From: Xaviernesmea oryzae
Lineage (GTDB): Bacteria; Pseudomonadota; Alphaproteobacteria; Rhizobiales; Rhizobiaceae
Length of the DNA: 64,000 nucleotides
NCBI RefSeq assembly: GCF_900177415.1
Contig: NZ_FXAF01000006.1
Location: 2,024,715 to 2,088,714, forward strand
Direction: 5' to 3'
Below the pieces are notes generated by a model. It worked only from the letters and a program-made list of their open reading frames with translations, did not search any database and was not told the origin of the DNA. Below are positions 28,381-37,247 of this stretch, in pieces. A program made the translations under genes and the position numbers. Position 1 is the first letter of the stretch, and each line of letters opens with the position of its first letter.

Positions 28381-28435
28381 GATTTTTTGCAAAGGGGAGG
28401 GCCGGACTGTCCACAGGGGCCAAAACCCTCTTCGC

Positions 28436-28466
28436 CGTCATCCTCGGGACAGGCCCGAGGATGACG
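28436..28466. repeat. Rhizobial intergenic palindrome (stem-loop)
   Basis: CGTCATCCTCGGG and its exact complement CCCGAGGATGACG flank the 5-base loop ACAGG, in the gap between the binding-protein and hydrolase genes. This CGTCATCCTCGGG palindrome type is abundant between genes in Rhizobiaceae. It may dampen or stabilise the transcript between the transporter part and the hydrolase part of the operon. Confidence 0.75.
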
Positions 28467-28530
28467 TGGAGTACGGGACGCAGGTTTGTCGTCAAACCGG
28501 TTCCTCCCAACATTTTCAAGGATCAGAGAC

Positions 28531-30435
28531 ATGGATACCCTGACACCGTCGCGCTTCGAGGCGATAGCCGACGACGTGGTCGTCGAACGCGATGTGATGG
28601 TGACGATGCGTGACGGCATCAGGCTGGCGACCGACGTCTACCGCCCGGCCAAAGGGGGCAAAGTGATCGAAGGCCGGTTGCCGGCGATCATGGAGCGCAC
28701 CCCTTACGGCAAGAGCGAGCGCTCGCGCTCCGAGATCGAAGTGGGCATGTCGGCGCCGATGAAGCGGGAGGAGGTCGCCTCCTATTTCGTCCGGGCGGGT
28801 TACGCCGTCGTCTATCAGGATTGCCGCGGCCGCTATAATTCCGAAGGCGAATTCAGCAAGTATATTTCCGAGGCGGCGGATGGCTACGACACCGCCCGCT
28901 GGCTGGTGGAGCAGGCCTGGTCGAACGGTGAGTTCGGCACGATGGGCCTTTCCTATGCGGCACACACGCAGGCGGCGCTCGCCTGCCTCAATCCGCCCGG
29001 CCTCGCCTGCATGGTGATGGATTCGGGCGGCTTTTCGAACGCCTATCAATGCGGCATCCGGCAAGGCGGGGCCTTCGAGCTCAAGCAGGCCACCTGGGCC
29101 TATAACCAGGCGATCGGCGAGGGCGATGAACTGGCCAGCGCCGCCATCGAGGCGGAGGACATCCGCGCCTGGTTCACCGTCATGCCCTGGAGCGAGAACA
29201 ACTCGCCGGTTCGCTGGATGCCGGAATACGAGAGCTACCTCCTCGACCAGTGGCGGAGCGGCACGTTCGATGAAAGCTGGCGCCGCGTCGGCCTTTACAT
29301 GGAGGGTTTCTACGAGACCTTTCCCGAAGTGCCTATCGTGCTGATGTCGAGCTGGTACGACGCCTATGTGAAATCGACGCTCGACAACTACCGCGGCCTT
29401 TCCGGCAAGAGCACGCGGCCGCTTCAGCTCATCATGGGGCCGTGGCTGCACGGCAACCGCAACACGACACTTGCCGGTGACACGTCTTTCGGCCCGGCCG
29501 CCCCGCTCGGCGGCAATGTCACCGAAAGCTGGCTCGCCTTCCGCCGCAACTGGTTCGACCGCTGGCTGAAGGGCCGGGAGAACGGCGCCTCCGAAGAGCC
29601 CGCCGTACGCGCCTTCGTCATGGGCGGCGGCTCCGGCAGGCGAAACGCGGAGGGGCTGCTGGATCACGGCGGCCGTTGGATCGAGGCCGCCGACTGGCCT
29701 CTGCCCGGCACGCAATTCCGCAACTTCCACATTCACGAGAACGGGGCGCTTTCGACAGAAAAGCCGAAGGCCGACGCCGCGCCGTTCACTTATGATTTCG
29801 ACCCGAAGAACCCGGTACCGACGATCGGCGGCTCGCTGACCAGCGGTCAGCCGATTTTCGAGGGCGGCGGCTTCGACCAGCGGGAAGGCGAGAAGTTCTA
29901 CGGTTCGAAGCACCCGGGCCTGCCGCTTTCCGCCCGCCCCGACGTGCTCTCCTTCGAGACCGGGCCGCTGATGGAAGACGTCGCCGTGGTCGGCCCGATC
30001 ACCGTCGAGCTTTACGTCTCCTCGGATGCGCCGGACACGGATTTCACGGCCAAATTGATCGATGTCTATCCGCCGAGCAAAGACTATCCCATCGGCTATG
30101 CGCTGAACATCACCGACGGGATCATCCGCTGCCGCTACCGGAAATCCTTCGAAAGGCCCGAGCCGATCGTGGCGGGCGAGGTCTTCAAGGTGACGATCGA
30201 GCCTTTCGCGACCGCCAATCTCTTCGCAAAGGGACATCGCATCCGGCTCGACATTTCCTCGTCCAACTTCCCGAAATACGATGTCAATCCGAACACCTAC
30301 GCTCCCGAGGGCCGCGGGCGCACCACGCAGATCGCCCGCAACACGGTATTCTGCGATGCGGCACGGCCGTCCGCGATCCGCTTGCCGATCGTCGGCGCAG
30401 AGGCGATGGTGACGCTGAAACCGATCAAGAAGTAG
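28531..30435 (+). CDS. CocE/NonD-family (peptidase S15-like) hydrolase
   Basis: The 634-residue alpha/beta hydrolase begins with a conserved strand block (VMVTMRDGIRLATDVYRPA). It carries the nucleophile elbow MGLSYAAHTQ (Ser near residue 141), an acidic residue region SSWYDAYVKSTL, and the catalytic-His block GPWLHGNRN. A C-terminal jelly-roll domain follows (about residues 430-630), as in cocaine esterase and glutaryl-7-ACA acylase. No signal peptide is seen, so it acts in the cytoplasm on what the importer brings in, probably cleaving an amide or ester. The start at 28531 is preferred; the upstream extension runs into the palindrome. Confidence 0.88.
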   Translation: MDTLTPSRFEAIADDVVVERDVMVTMRDGIRLATDVYRPAKGGKVIEGRLPAIMERTPYGKSERSRSEIEVGMSAPMKREEVASYFVRAGYAVVYQDCRGRYNSEGEFSKYISEAADGYDTARWLVEQAWSNGEFGTMGLSYAAHTQAALACLNPPGLACMVMDSGGFSNAYQCGIRQGGAFELKQATWAYNQAIGEGDELASAAIEAEDIRAWFTVMPWSENNSPVRWMPEYESYLLDQWRSGTFDESWRRVGLYMEGFYETFPEVPIVLMSSWYDAYVKSTLDNYRGLSGKSTRPLQLIMGPWLHGNRNTTLAGDTSFGPAAPLGGNVTESWLAFRRNWFDRWLKGRENGASEEPAVRAFVMGGGSGRRNAEGLLDHGGRWIEAADWPLPGTQFRNFHIHENGALSTEKPKADAAPFTYDFDPKNPVPTIGGSLTSGQPIFEGGGFDQREGEKFYGSKHPGLPLSARPDVLSFETGPLMEDVAVVGPITVELYVSSDAPDTDFTAKLIDVYPPSKDYPIGYALNITDGIIRCRYRKSFERPEPIVAGEVFKVTIEPFATANLFAKGHRIRLDISSSNFPKYDVNPNTYAPEGRGRTTQIARNTVFCDAARPSAIRLPIVGAEAMVTLKPIKK

Positions 30436-30438
30436 TCG

Positions 30439-31590
30439 ATGCCGCTCACAATTGCCGTCACAGGACAGATCCTCATCCACGGTCCGCTCGATCTTTCGGG
30501 TGAGGGACAGCGCAAGGTCCGGGATTTCCTCAAGGCGGATGTCGCCTTCGGCAATCTGGAGGCGACGGTGGAGACGGCCGGCAGCTGGCCGACCAAGACG
30601 AAGACGCTGCACCTTGCCTCTCCGGAAGCGCTTGCCTCGGTGCGGGAACTCGGCTTCCACGCGCTCACGCATGCCAATAACCACGCCTTCGATCTCGGCC
30701 CGCCGGGCATCGCCGCGACACACGCGGCGGCAGAGGCCGCCGGGCTGAAGCTCGCCGGCAGCGGCGCAAACATCGACGAGGCCGCAGCACCGGTCGTCGT
30801 ACCGGGGCCGGGAAGATCGCTGGCGATCTTCTCCGTGGATCTCGGGCCGCAGCCGGATATCAACTATGCTTCGGCCGACCGCGCCGGGGTTTCCCCGCTG
30901 CGGATGGAGCGGACGGTGGCCGTGCCGCCCGCGGAATTTGCGACGTTGCGGCGGATCGTCGGTTCGCTTGGAGACGACCGGCGCAGCGCGGCGCGCGCGG
31001 CGGTCGGGTATGATGCGGCAGAACGGCCGGAACTGGAGGTCTTCGGCACGTCGGTCGTTTCCGGCGATGCCATCGATGCCCGTTGGTCGGCGGACGGGAA
31101 GGATATGCAGCGCCTCGTCGCCGGCATCGGTGCTGCCAAGGCCGCCGGACATCTGGCGGCGGTGGCGATCCACGGCCATCATTGGGATTCGAACTGGAAA
31201 GTCACGCCGGATTGGCTGCTCGATCTTTGCCGCAGCCTGATCGACGACGGTGCGGACCTGATCCTCGGCACCGGAGCGCCGGTCATGCAGCCCATCGCCT
31301 TTCATCGCGGGCGGGCGATCGTTCCGGGTCTCGGCAATTTCGTATTCCACACTCGCCGCCCCGAAACCTACGACGAAAAGGGCGTCGATGTCTGGCGCAG
31401 CGCTGCGATCCGGCTCACGCTCGCCGATGACGGCTGTTGTCAGGATCTGGTGCTGCTGCCGCTTGCTGTCGGCAGGCCGGCGCCAGGACGGCCGCATGGG
31501 CCTGTGCCGCTGCATGGGGCGGATGCGGACGAAATCCGTGACCGCGCATTTTCCGGGATAGCCGTCGGGGACCGCCGCTTGATCCCATGA
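30439..31590 (+). CDS. CapA-family (poly-gamma-glutamate metallophosphatase-like) protein
   Basis: This 383-residue protein has a CapA-type calcineurin-like fold: FGNLEATVETAGSWPTK, LTHANNHAFDLGPPG (metal-binding Asn-His), HGHHWDSNWKV and IVPGLGNFVFHT. Unlike membrane-bound CapA it has no N-terminal anchor. It follows the S15 hydrolase by three bases and ends the operon. Together with the hydrolase it may process gamma-glutamyl or similar peptides; this is inference. Confidence 0.84.
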   Translation: MPLTIAVTGQILIHGPLDLSGEGQRKVRDFLKADVAFGNLEATVETAGSWPTKTKTLHLASPEALASVRELGFHALTHANNHAFDLGPPGIAATHAAAEAAGLKLAGSGANIDEAAAPVVVPGPGRSLAIFSVDLGPQPDINYASADRAGVSPLRMERTVAVPPAEFATLRRIVGSLGDDRRSAARAAVGYDAAERPELEVFGTSVVSGDAIDARWSADGKDMQRLVAGIGAAKAAGHLAAVAIHGHHWDSNWKVTPDWLLDLCRSLIDDGADLILGTGAPVMQPIAFHRGRAIVPGLGNFVFHTRRPETYDEKGVDVWRSAAIRLTLADDGCCQDLVLLPLAVGRPAPGRPHGPVPLHGADADEIRDRAFSGIAVGDRRLIP

Positions 31591-31716
31591 GTCCGGCACC
31601 CTCGCGATCGAGTTCGCGGGATACTCATTTCATCGAAGACAGAACTGAGTTTATGGCTGAAGAAAGCTTGGCCCGGCAAGGCCTGCTCACAACCCGCAAT
31701 CGATGGCCTGAAACGG

Positions 31717-31744
31717 CCAGAGCGCGCCTTTCGGCGCGCTCTGG
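31717..31744. terminator. GC-rich stem-loop after the CapA-like gene
   Basis: CCAGAGCGCGCC and GGCGCGCTCTGG form a perfect 12-bp stem around TTTC. There is no strong T-tract, so it is a hairpin terminator candidate or boundary structure just outside the presumed attachment site. Confidence 0.55.
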
Positions 31745-31752
31745 CGAGAAAC

Positions 31753-31772
31753 TGGCTCCCCGGGCCGGATTT
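31753..31772 (-). other. Candidate attachment site: tRNA-Asn 3'-end fragment
   Basis: Read on the minus strand, the 20 bases are AAATCCGGCCCGGGGAGCCA. They fit the end of a tRNA: T-loop AAAT, T-stem CCGGC, acceptor CCGGGGA, discriminator G and CCA. A TCCCCGG acceptor start with a G discriminator fits tRNA-Asn. The rest of the tRNA is absent here. An integrase gene starts about 140 bases away, so this is the likely left attachment site of an integrated element. The intact tRNA would be at the other end, which was not found in this window. Confidence 0.55.
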
Positions 31773-31797
31773 AATTGCTTGATATAAATGAATTTTA

Positions 31798-31826
31798 TTG
31801 ACACCAGTGGCCTGAATTATCCTAAT
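31798..31826 (+). promoter_or_regulatory. Predicted promoter of the integrase gene
   Basis: TTGACA at 31798-31803, a 17-base spacer and CCTAAT at 31821-31826 form a good sigma-70 pattern about 80 bases upstream of the integrase start. Confidence 0.55.
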
Positions 31827-31909
31827 TTCCGGTAATTCTTATGATACAGGCGTCTATCAACGACACCTATAGCGCACGCACAATATTGGGAGTGAGATTA
31901 GGAACAGGA

Positions 31910-33097
31910 ATGGCCAGAAATCTGCTGACGGTTGCGGAGATCAAGGCCGCAACGAAACCAAAACTGCGTGATGGCGATGGCTTATGGCTCCACACTTCGA
32001 AGAGTGGAAGCAGGTCTTGGGTCTTCATCTACGTGAGACACGGTCGCCGACGGGAGATGGGACTCGGTAACTACGGTACTGGCACCGGTCAGGTTTCGCT
32101 GTCCGCCGCTCGCGTGAAGGCTGAAGAGATTCGAACCATACTCGGGCGTGGTGGAGATCCGTTCACAGAGATGGAGGAACGGAAGAAAAAAGCAAAGCCG
32201 ATGACGTTTGGTGAACTGGCGGATGAGTACATCGAGACGATGTCGCCGAAGTGGCGCGGGAAGCAAACAAAACCGGCCTGGCAGCGGTTCGCATCGACCT
32301 ATGCAAAAGGCCTTAGGAAGATTGCAATCGCAGACGTAGATACCGACGCTGTGGTGCGGGTACTGACACCTCTTTGGGACGCGATGCCTGAAACGGCGAC
32401 AAAAACTCGCGAACGCATTAAACTTGTCTTAGACCATGCTAGAGCACGTGGTCTTCGCACGGGGGACAATCCGGCCGAATGGCGGGGTCATCTCGACCAA
32501 ATACTGCCAACACCAAAGAAACTGGTTCGTGGTCATCATGCGGCGATGCCATACAGCGAAATACCGGCGTTCATGAAGCGTTTGCAAGCTAAGACCGGAG
32601 TAGCGGCTCGGGCTCTTGAGTTCACCATACTTACTGCCGCACGGAGCGGGGAAACGCGCGGCGCACCCATTCCCGAGTTTGATCTGGACAAGGCAGTCTG
32701 GACAGTCCCTGCCAAGCGGATGAAGGAGCCTCGCGAGCACCGTGTGCCTCTTTGCGGTCGCGCCGTGGAGATCGTCAAAGAAATGCGAAAGATCGCGGTC
32801 AACGATTTGGTTTTCCCTGGGCAGAAGCTGAAGCGGCCGCTATCCGATGCAGCGTTGGCGAATGTATTGGACGACACCGGTGCGTCGGAATTCACCGTTC
32901 ATGGGTTTCGTTCGGCGTTCCGCGACTGGGCCGCTGAGGAGACCCATCATCAACGCGAGGTGGCAGAGGCGGCTCTTGCCCACGCAGTGGGTGATGCCGT
33001 CGAGCGCGCATATAGGCGAGGGGACGCGCTAGCGAAACGGCGTAAGCTGATGGACGACTGGGAGGCATTTTGTCTTGGCAGCACAAGCAAAACCTAG
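31910..33097 (+). CDS. Tyrosine recombinase (phage/island integrase)
   Basis: The 395-residue product has the N-terminal DUF4102-type arm-binding domain (LRDGDGLWLHTSKSGSRSWV), a SAM-like core-binding domain and a C-terminal catalytic domain. Catalytic residues are visible: Arg in ARSGETRGA, His-x-x-Arg in VHGFRSAFRDW, His in LAHAV, and the nucleophile Tyr in ERAYRRGD. The ATG at 31910 (MARNLLTVAEIKAA) is the usual start of this family; the frame extends 23 codons upstream. It should catalyse site-specific integration at the neighbouring tRNA-like site. Confidence 0.93.
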   Translation: MARNLLTVAEIKAATKPKLRDGDGLWLHTSKSGSRSWVFIYVRHGRRREMGLGNYGTGTGQVSLSAARVKAEEIRTILGRGGDPFTEMEERKKKAKPMTFGELADEYIETMSPKWRGKQTKPAWQRFASTYAKGLRKIAIADVDTDAVVRVLTPLWDAMPETATKTRERIKLVLDHARARGLRTGDNPAEWRGHLDQILPTPKKLVRGHHAAMPYSEIPAFMKRLQAKTGVAARALEFTILTAARSGETRGAPIPEFDLDKAVWTVPAKRMKEPREHRVPLCGRAVEIVKEMRKIAVNDLVFPGQKLKRPLSDAALANVLDDTGASEFTVHGFRSAFRDWAAEETHHQREVAEAALAHAVGDAVERAYRRGDALAKRRKLMDDWEAFCLGSTSKT

Positions 33098-33384
33098 CTT
33101 TTTTACAAATGTGTCAAGTACAAAATTTGCTCCGACGCCGACAAAACTGCTTTGAAAAAATGTAAAAACTGTCTACGTTCCAGAGCGTGATAGACGACAT
33201 CGATGTCACATGTCGAACCCTTCGATAGGTTCGTAGCCGCGGCACCCCCGCCGGAGCGTCACCGAAAGACGCGGCGCTGCTAAGCGCCCCTAAACCCGAA
33301 CCCGGCATGGTGTCCGGTCTCACCTATTTTGACAACGATTCAAGCGGCGCTCGGATTCTGGACGGCGCCGAGAAAGGGAGACGC

Positions 33385-33591
33385 ATGCTTTCCGAAAATG
33401 ATAACCGTCCACGGCTGATCGCCATGGAAGAGGTATGTGAAGTCACCTCATTGAGCCGCGCAATGATTAATAAACTTCGCACTCGCGGTGCTTTTCCCAA
33501 GCACGTGCAGCTCTGCGAGCGAAGGATAGCCTTCGTACGGGACGAAGTTGAAGCCTGGCTCGATCAGCGTATCGCCGCCCGAGCCGCTTAA
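33385..33591 (+). CDS. AlpA-type excisionase/regulator
   Basis: This 68-residue winged-helix protein reads RLIAMEEVCEVTSLSRAMIN then VRDEVEAWLDQRIAARAA, the AlpA/MerR-like pattern. AAAGGGAG precedes the ATG. AlpA proteins bind DNA near attachment sites and promote excision or control the integrase. Confidence 0.85.
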   Translation: MLSENDNRPRLIAMEEVCEVTSLSRAMINKLRTRGAFPKHVQLCERRIAFVRDEVEAWLDQRIAARAA

Positions 33592-33650
33592 CCCCCATCA
33601 CCACCATCAACATTAGCCGACCGGCCGTCGCGCCGGGGAAGGAGGATCTT

Positions 33651-34016
33651 TTGACTCGTATCATTACAGAACCACGCGCTTTCCAACGGCTGCGCGAGCG
33701 CGCGGAACAAGCATCGATACCTCGTGTAAGGGGGTACGGCCTCGCCATTGATTTCCTTGATGGATACGCCGCCGACGCAAGGCCGATCGACAAACATTCG
33801 CCGGCACTATTCCCAGAAAAGGCGATGCTGACCGAGGGCGAGAAGGGCAACCGTCGCCGCTTCGGCTTCGTCGAATACTGGGGCGAGGACGTTCCACCAA
33901 AGTCTGGCCTTCTTCGGTACGTCGGCGACGCATTCTTTGCTGATCCGAGAACCGCTGAGTTTGTGTGGATGGCGGTAATTGAAAAGATCGAGAACGACGC
34001 GGCGGGTCGGCGATGA
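33651..34016 (+). CDS. Hypothetical prophage protein
   Basis: The 121-residue product starts at TTG with a strong AGGAGGA site 5 bases upstream, and its stop overlaps the next start. No family was recognised. It is soluble and charged, with C-terminal WMAVIEKIENDAAGRR. Its position between AlpA and the replication gene suggests an early function. Confidence 0.65.
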   Translation: MTRIITEPRAFQRLRERAEQASIPRVRGYGLAIDFLDGYAADARPIDKHSPALFPEKAMLTEGEKGNRRRFGFVEYWGEDVPPKSGLLRYVGDAFFADPRTAEFVWMAVIEKIENDAAGRR

Positions 34017-34300
34017 TGACCACCCCAACAATTTGCCAAATCGAGGCGGTCGCAAGACCGCCTTCGTCACCTGGAGCAGGTCGCACCATTGCCCGCTTCA
34101 GCGTTCAGCTGGGGGATATTCGCATCAATGGTCTGATGCTCCGCGAGTACCCCGACGGCACCCGTCGCACCGTATCCGGGAACATCGGTGGTCACCATGC
34201 GGTGACCTTCCGACCGGAAATTGCCGAAAAAATCACAGCCGCAGCATCAGTCGCTTTAGGAGGCCAGATTGCCGAAATTGCCCGCCATCAGTCAGCTTAA
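34013..34300 (+). CDS. Small hypothetical protein, weakly SpoVG-like
   Basis: The 95-residue protein contains ARFSVQLGDIRINGLMLREY followed by HHAVTFRPEIAEKITAA, a beta-strand/helix pattern loosely like SpoVG-type nucleic-acid-binding proteins. It overlaps both neighbours (ATGA with the previous gene, 32 bases with the next), so it is translated as part of the replication operon. The function is unknown. Confidence 0.6.
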   Translation: MMTTPTICQIEAVARPPSSPGAGRTIARFSVQLGDIRINGLMLREYPDGTRRTVSGNIGGHHAVTFRPEIAEKITAAASVALGGQIAEIARHQSA

Positions 34301-36779
34301 TTCAGCTCCCGCGTTCGATGAAGCTGCAGTCCGCACCCATGTCGAAATGCTCCACTCTCTGGCGGCCGGCATCGCCGGCAAGTTCGTGGTTTCGGCTTTC
34401 TTCGCTAACCCAAACGGAGAGGACAAGGCCGGAGGCATCATTAGCCATCATGCCGTCGGGGACGTCGAGGGGACGATTGAAGCCGTGATGGCTCACGCCA
34501 CCACTCCCAATGCGAACGTGTACATCTGCCCCAACTTGATGCGCCCATCCTTGGAACGCGGCAAGAAGGGCGCAGAGGCGGACGTGGTGGCCGTCTTGTC
34601 CCTCGTGGCCGATATGGACGATGACACCGGTCGCTCTGGTGCTCTGCCTGTCGATCCCAATTGTGTGATCGAGAGTTCGCCCGGCAATTTTCAATGCTTT
34701 CTTATGCTTGATAAGCCGCTAGCGCCAGCCGAGGCTAAGCCGATCGCTATGGCTTTGAAGCGCGCTGCGAACGCAGATCACTGCACTGTCGACGTGTCGC
34801 ACGTCTGGCGAGTGCCTGGCTGCCTAAACTGGCCCAATGCCAAGAAACTCGCACGTGGCCGGAATCCAGACCCAGTGGCCGTCACAGTCGCTGAACCCTG
34901 GGACGGCAGCTTGACCAACGTCGACGAACTGCTGCGCGTGCTCGAGCCTTGGATGGCGCCGCAACAGGGTCACCGCACGGTGACATTGGGCGAATTGCCT
35001 TCGATTGACGGTATTACCCTATCAGAAACGGCCGGGGAATTGCTCGCCGCCAATGACGTCGGCGATCGCTCCGCCTGGGCTTCAAAGGTGGTCGAACAAC
35101 TTGCCTTCGATGGCTTGACTGCCGAACAGGCCTGCGCTGCATTTCTGTCTGCCACGGGCAACTGGTTCGCACGCTATGAAGGCAGGGACCCGATACGGGA
35201 CTTTGAAAGAATGTGGAGCAAGTTCGGTGTGCCGCACGAGGAGGAGAGGGCTGCCGGCACTCACGCCGCTGCGGGCATCATCGCGAAAATCACGGCTAAG
35301 GCCCAGCCGCTGATCGCTGCAAATGATAATGTCGCCCCTATAGACGTGCCTCGACCGGTCGACCCATGGGAACAGCGGCGACATCCCCCGTTGCAGCTTG
35401 GTATTTTGCCAGGCGCGATCGAAGACTTCGCGCTCTCTCAGGCCGACATCATGGGCGTGGACGCGGGCGGGCTTGCTGCGGCCGCTCTAGCGGTGTGCGC
35501 TGCGGCCATTCCTGACGCGATCACTTTGAAAGTGAAGCGCCATGACGACTGGGAGGAAGCGGCGCGCCTCTGGGTTGCGCTGATTGGCAATCCAAGTGCG
35601 AAGAAGTCGCCTATCATCAACGCTGCAACCAGGCCTCTGCGAGCGATCGACGACGATCTCGTCCGCGCATACCTCGACGAGAAGCGCCAGTACGACTCCC
35701 TGGACAAAGCCGGTAAGGCGGAGAAAATACCTCCGAAACAGGTACGTGTTCGCATCGAGGACGTGACCGTAGAGGCAGCTCAGGAAGTGCTCCGGGACAG
35801 CCGAAACGGCGTCCTGCTGATCCGGGACGAGCTTTCCGGTTGGTTCGGATCGATGGAAAAATACGGTTCAGGGAAGGGGGCTGCCGCCGATCGAAGCTTC
35901 TGGCTGCAGGCGTTCAATGGAGGCAGCTACAGTGTTAACCGCGTCGGCCGCGGTGTTGTTGCGATCGACAATCTTTCGGTTTCAATGCTCGGCGGAATCC
36001 AGCCCGAGCCGATCCGACGCATAGCCGCTGACGCTGCCGACGACGGCCTCTTGCAGCGCTTGTTTCCGATCTGCCTTGGCCCGTCATCCGTAGGTCTTGA
36101 TGTGCCTCCATCCCCCGCGGTCGGCGACTATGCGGGCCTTGTTAGGAGACTTCATCAATTACAACGCCCGAAGCAAGGGTTGATGGCGGAGGTGCCGTTG
36201 AAGTTCGACGCTGGGGCGCAGGATCTTCGACAGCAATTGTCGGAGCGCCACCACGAAATGCAGGGCTCTTGGGAGATCCTAAACCGGAAGCTTGGCGCTC
36301 ACATCGGGAAGTACGACGGGCTTTTTGCTAGGCTGTGCATCGTTTTCCATTGCATCGAAGCGACGTCCCCGCGGCCCGCGTCGGTCATTCCTTATGAGAC
36401 AGCGAAACGGGCGGCGGACTTCTTGCATGATTTTCTGTTTCCGCATGCGCTGGCGTTCTACGCAAACATCTTGGGGCTTTCTGATCGGTACGACGCGGTG
36501 CTGGCCACGGCAGGTTGGATATTGGCTCATCAGCCGGAGAAGATCACTGTTCGGGATGTGCGGCGCGGTGACCGGACAATGCGAGAAATGGATGTGGACC
36601 AGGCCGAGGAGGTCCTTCGGAAGCTGGATGCCATGTCATGGGTGGACCCGGTGCCATCGCTACGCCGAGATTCTGTCACCTACACCGTCAATCCGGCGGT
36701 GTACGATTGCTTCGCTCATCGGGCGGAAATGGAAAAGGTGCGGCGAGAGAGGGTCCGCGAGCTGGTTGCATCCAGTTAG
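34269..36779 (+). CDS. RepB-like primase / DUF3987 helicase-like replication protein
   Basis: This 836-residue two-domain protein starts at TTG with AGGAGG upstream. The N-terminal ~270 residues match a RepB-type primase: acidic VLSLVADMDDDTG and VWRVPGCLNWPN. The C-terminal ~450 residues are a DUF3987 domain with the P-loop-like IGNPSAKKSPIINAA near residue 439 and LLIRDELSGWFGSMEKYGSG. Such proteins start DNA replication in prophages and islands (YfjI-like). A very long hairpin lies right after the gene and may be its target. Confidence 0.85.
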   Translation: MPKLPAISQLNSAPAFDEAAVRTHVEMLHSLAAGIAGKFVVSAFFANPNGEDKAGGIISHHAVGDVEGTIEAVMAHATTPNANVYICPNLMRPSLERGKKGAEADVVAVLSLVADMDDDTGRSGALPVDPNCVIESSPGNFQCFLMLDKPLAPAEAKPIAMALKRAANADHCTVDVSHVWRVPGCLNWPNAKKLARGRNPDPVAVTVAEPWDGSLTNVDELLRVLEPWMAPQQGHRTVTLGELPSIDGITLSETAGELLAANDVGDRSAWASKVVEQLAFDGLTAEQACAAFLSATGNWFARYEGRDPIRDFERMWSKFGVPHEEERAAGTHAAAGIIAKITAKAQPLIAANDNVAPIDVPRPVDPWEQRRHPPLQLGILPGAIEDFALSQADIMGVDAGGLAAAALAVCAAAIPDAITLKVKRHDDWEEAARLWVALIGNPSAKKSPIINAATRPLRAIDDDLVRAYLDEKRQYDSLDKAGKAEKIPPKQVRVRIEDVTVEAAQEVLRDSRNGVLLIRDELSGWFGSMEKYGSGKGAAADRSFWLQAFNGGSYSVNRVGRGVVAIDNLSVSMLGGIQPEPIRRIAADAADDGLLQRLFPICLGPSSVGLDVPPSPAVGDYAGLVRRLHQLQRPKQGLMAEVPLKFDAGAQDLRQQLSERHHEMQGSWEILNRKLGAHIGKYDGLFARLCIVFHCIEATSPRPASVIPYETAKRAADFLHDFLFPHALAFYANILGLSDRYDAVLATAGWILAHQPEKITVRDVRRGDRTMREMDVDQAEEVLRKLDAMSWVDPVPSLRRDSVTYTVNPAVYDCFAHRAEMEKVRRERVRELVASS

Positions 36780-36795
36780 TAAATGCAAGTGTCAC

Positions 36796-36892
36796 CGAGT
36801 GTCCCTTGCGCGCGCAGCAACACGATAGGAATCCAATCTCTTTTCTTTTGAGAGAGAGGACAATTCTATCGTGCGCGCGCAAGGGACACTCG
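36796..36892. repeat. Long inverted repeat (97-base hairpin) after the replication gene
   Basis: Arms at 36796-36816 and 36872-36892 are exact 21-base complements containing GTGTCCCTTGCGCGCGC. Inside them CACGATAGGAAT pairs with ATTCTATCGTG apart from one base, and the centre (AATCTCTTTTC/TTTTGAGAGAGA) also pairs partly. The result is one nearly continuous hairpin. No T-tract follows. It could be a replication origin or primase loading site, a miniature inverted-repeat element, or a two-way terminator between convergent genes. Confidence 0.8.
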
Positions 36893-36899
36893 CGGCCAC

Positions 36900-37115
36900 T
36901 CAGCTCTGCGCGAGCCTCACCGCCTGCAGGAAAGCCTCCCGCGCTACCTCGGGAGGGACTCGGCCATCAATGGCGGCAGCTAACACGCCTTCCGCCTCAT
37001 GGGCCCGCCCGCGTTCCAAATTTGCGTGATAGACTCGCAGGAATTGGCTCGCTTGGTGCGGACTGAAGAACAAATGGTCTCCGACGATTACCGGTTCGTC
37101 CCATGTTTTCGACAT
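36900..37115 (-). CDS. DUF982-family protein
   Basis: The 71-residue protein has the DUF982 pattern WDEPVIVGDHLFFSPHQASQ with C-terminal VPPEVAREAFLQAVRLA. AAGGAGG precedes the ATG at 37113-37115. DUF982 proteins are small, plentiful in Rhizobiales, often near mobile elements, and of unknown function. Confidence 0.8.
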   Translation of the reverse strand: MSKTWDEPVIVGDHLFFSPHQASQFLRVYHANLERGRAHEAEGVLAAAIDGRVPPEVAREAFLQAVRLAQS

Positions 37116-37247
37116 TCGCGTCCTCCTTGGCACAGGAAGAACGTAGCGCGAGCTTGGATTCGGGCAAGTGGTTCAAAGGCGTAGATGCGAACGACGAACA
37201 TGCCATGTTGGCCGTTCATCTTGGCGGCCCGCCAACGCGCCCGAAAC

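Noticed and set aside
28516..31599. 1027-codon open frame on the minus strand
   Set aside because: It is antisense to the S15 hydrolase and CapA-like genes, Arg/Asp/His-rich low-information sequence, with no domain.
31753..31830. Intact tRNA gene at the integrase-proximal end
   Set aside because: Only the last 20 bases fit a tRNA; the sequence further on has no anticodon or D-arm and does not fold as a cloverleaf.
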